DNA of 35,191 bases from Burkholderiales bacterium (GTDB lineage: Bacteria; Pseudomonadota; Gammaproteobacteria; Burkholderiales; Casimicrobiaceae), in contig JAICKU010000040.1 in NCBI GenBank assembly GCA_025927765.1, positions 1 to 35,191 on the forward strand. Reading direction: 5' to 3'. The position numbers and the translations under genes are program-made. The notes beneath the pieces are model-generated. The model worked only from the letters and a program-made list of their open reading frames with translations, made no database searches and was not told the origin of the DNA. Shown in pieces: positions 34,276 through 35,191 of this stretch; position 1 is the first letter of the stretch; each line of letters begins with the position of its first letter.

Positions 34276-35191
34276 ATGACCGTTCGCCCCGCGACCGAAA
34301 ACATTCCCACCGCGCGCCGCCTCGCCGTCGTCCTCGCGCAGCTTGCGCAGATCGTCGTCGGCAAGGAAGCGCCGCTGAAGCTCGCCCTCGCCTGCCTGCT
34401 CGCGCGCGGCCATCTGCTGATCGAAGACATCCCCGGCGTCGGGAAGTCGACGCTCGCGCAGGCACTTGCGACCACGCTCGGCCTCAAGTACGCGCGCACC
34501 CAGTTCACGAGCGACCTCCTGCCGGCCGACGTGCTGGGTGTGTCGATCTTCGACGAGCGCGCGCACGAGTTCCGCTTTCACGCCGGCCCGATCTTCCATT
34601 CGGTGGTGCTCGCCGACGAAATCAACCGCGCGCCGCCGAAGACGCAAAGCGCGCTGCTCGAGGCGATGGAGGAGCGGCAGGTGTCGGTCGACGGCGAAAC
34701 CCGCGTGCTGTCCGAGCCGTTCTTCGTCATCGCGACGCAGAATCCCGTCGAGCAGATCGGCGCGTATCCGCTCCCCGAGTCGCAGCTCGATCGCTTCCTG
34801 CTCGCGATCGAGCTCGGCTATCCCGATGCGGCATCGGAGCGCGAGCTCCTCGCCGGCGGCGACCGGCGCGCAAAGCTCGCCGGACTCACGCCGGTGGCCG
34901 ATGCGGCGACGCTCGTCGCGTGGCAAGGCGAAGCGGCCGCGATCCACGTCGCGCCCGCGTTGCTCGATTACGTGCAGGCGCTGCTCGCCGCATCGCGCGG
35001 GCATTTGCCGGGACGCGCGGCCGCGTCGCCCGAGCGCGAGGCCCGTCGCGGCCTGAGCCCGCGCGCGGGCCTGATGCTGCTCGCCGCCGCGCGCGCGCTC
35101 GCGCTGATCGAGGGCCGCAGCATGGTCGTGCCCGAGCACGTGCAGACGGTGTTCCCCGCCGTCGCGGGGCACCGGCTTGCGGGCGCCGCAC
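34276..35191 (+). CDS. MoxR-family AAA+ ATPase (cut by the window edge)
   Basis: The first 305 codons of a MoxR ATPase, still open at the right edge. Walker A is GVGKST (54-59) in IEDIPGVGKST, followed by QFTSDLLPADVLG and Walker B VVLADEINRAPPKTQSALLEA, sensor 1 IATQNPVEQIG and YPLPESQLDRF. MoxR proteins act as chaperones that activate partners, usually VWA-domain and DUF58 proteins encoded just downstream; those lie outside the window. The ATG at 34276 starts the conserved domain; the tandem 14-base repeat lies directly upstream in place of a normal ribosome site. Confidence 0.92.
   Translation, partial: MTVRPATENIPTARRLAVVLAQLAQIVVGKEAPLKLALACLLARGHLLIEDIPGVGKSTLAQALATTLGLKYARTQFTSDLLPADVLGVSIFDERAHEFRFHAGPIFHSVVLADEINRAPPKTQSALLEAMEERQVSVDGETRVLSEPFFVIATQNPVEQIGAYPLPESQLDRFLLAIELGYPDAASERELLAGGDRRAKLAGLTPVADAATLVAWQGEAAAIHVAPALLDYVQALLAASRGHLPGRAAASPEREARRGLSPRAGLMLLAAARALALIEGRSMVVPEHVQTVFPAVAGHRLAGAA

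Overview
The window looks like chromosomal DNA of a high-GC betaproteobacterium, probably near Burkholderiales or Rhodocyclales. The evidence is the aminotransferase-hom-thrC operon with a divergent Mth938-domain gene, a PilU ATPase, the Fe/Mn-SOD and Crp/Fnr types, and the strong G/C third-position bias. No rRNA, tRNA, CRISPR array or phage gene was seen.

Bases 1-11000 look like an accessory redox/stress region in partial decay. They hold the end of an IS21-type element inserted in a superoxide dismutase gene, a papain-fold protein that has lost its catalytic Cys and His and ends in an IPTL-CTERM-like tail, and a secreted cupredoxin. They also hold an Fnr C-terminal remnant, three sensor histidine kinases with no response regulator beside them, a broken acyl-CoA desaturase tail, a YihY-type membrane protein, a Crp/Fnr regulator, a secreted DUF2141 protein and a VIT-family metal transporter. 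Two intergenic sites have the exact form TTGAC-N4-ATCAA, which is Fnr/Anr-like, and suggest common control by oxygen or redox state.

Bases 11200-17600 hold a SulP-STAS-cNMP transporter split by an apparent one-base deletion, a Sir2 deacylase, pseudouridine-5'-phosphate glycosidase, a deletion scar of a class III cyclase gene, an M20 peptidase and a small coupled membrane protein. Bases 17400-23830 form a sugar locus: ABC ATPase, binding protein and two permeases, divergent from a GH31 alpha-xylosidase-like enzyme.

Bases 23850-34140 are mostly on the minus strand: alaC-hom-thrC, a membrane protein with a C13 peptidase-like domain lacking its expected His, a bactofilin overlapped by a zinc-ribbon protein, and a PilU with a charged C-terminal extension. 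Next to them lie the divergent Mth938 gene, a Tat-exported Rieske protein and a histone-deacetylase-like enzyme. A MoxR ATPase runs off the right edge.

The least explained features are two unrelated cysteine-protease folds that both appear catalytically dead, the bactofilin/zinc-ribbon/C13-like/PilU gene run, and the Fnr-type sites tied to a partly decayed regulon.
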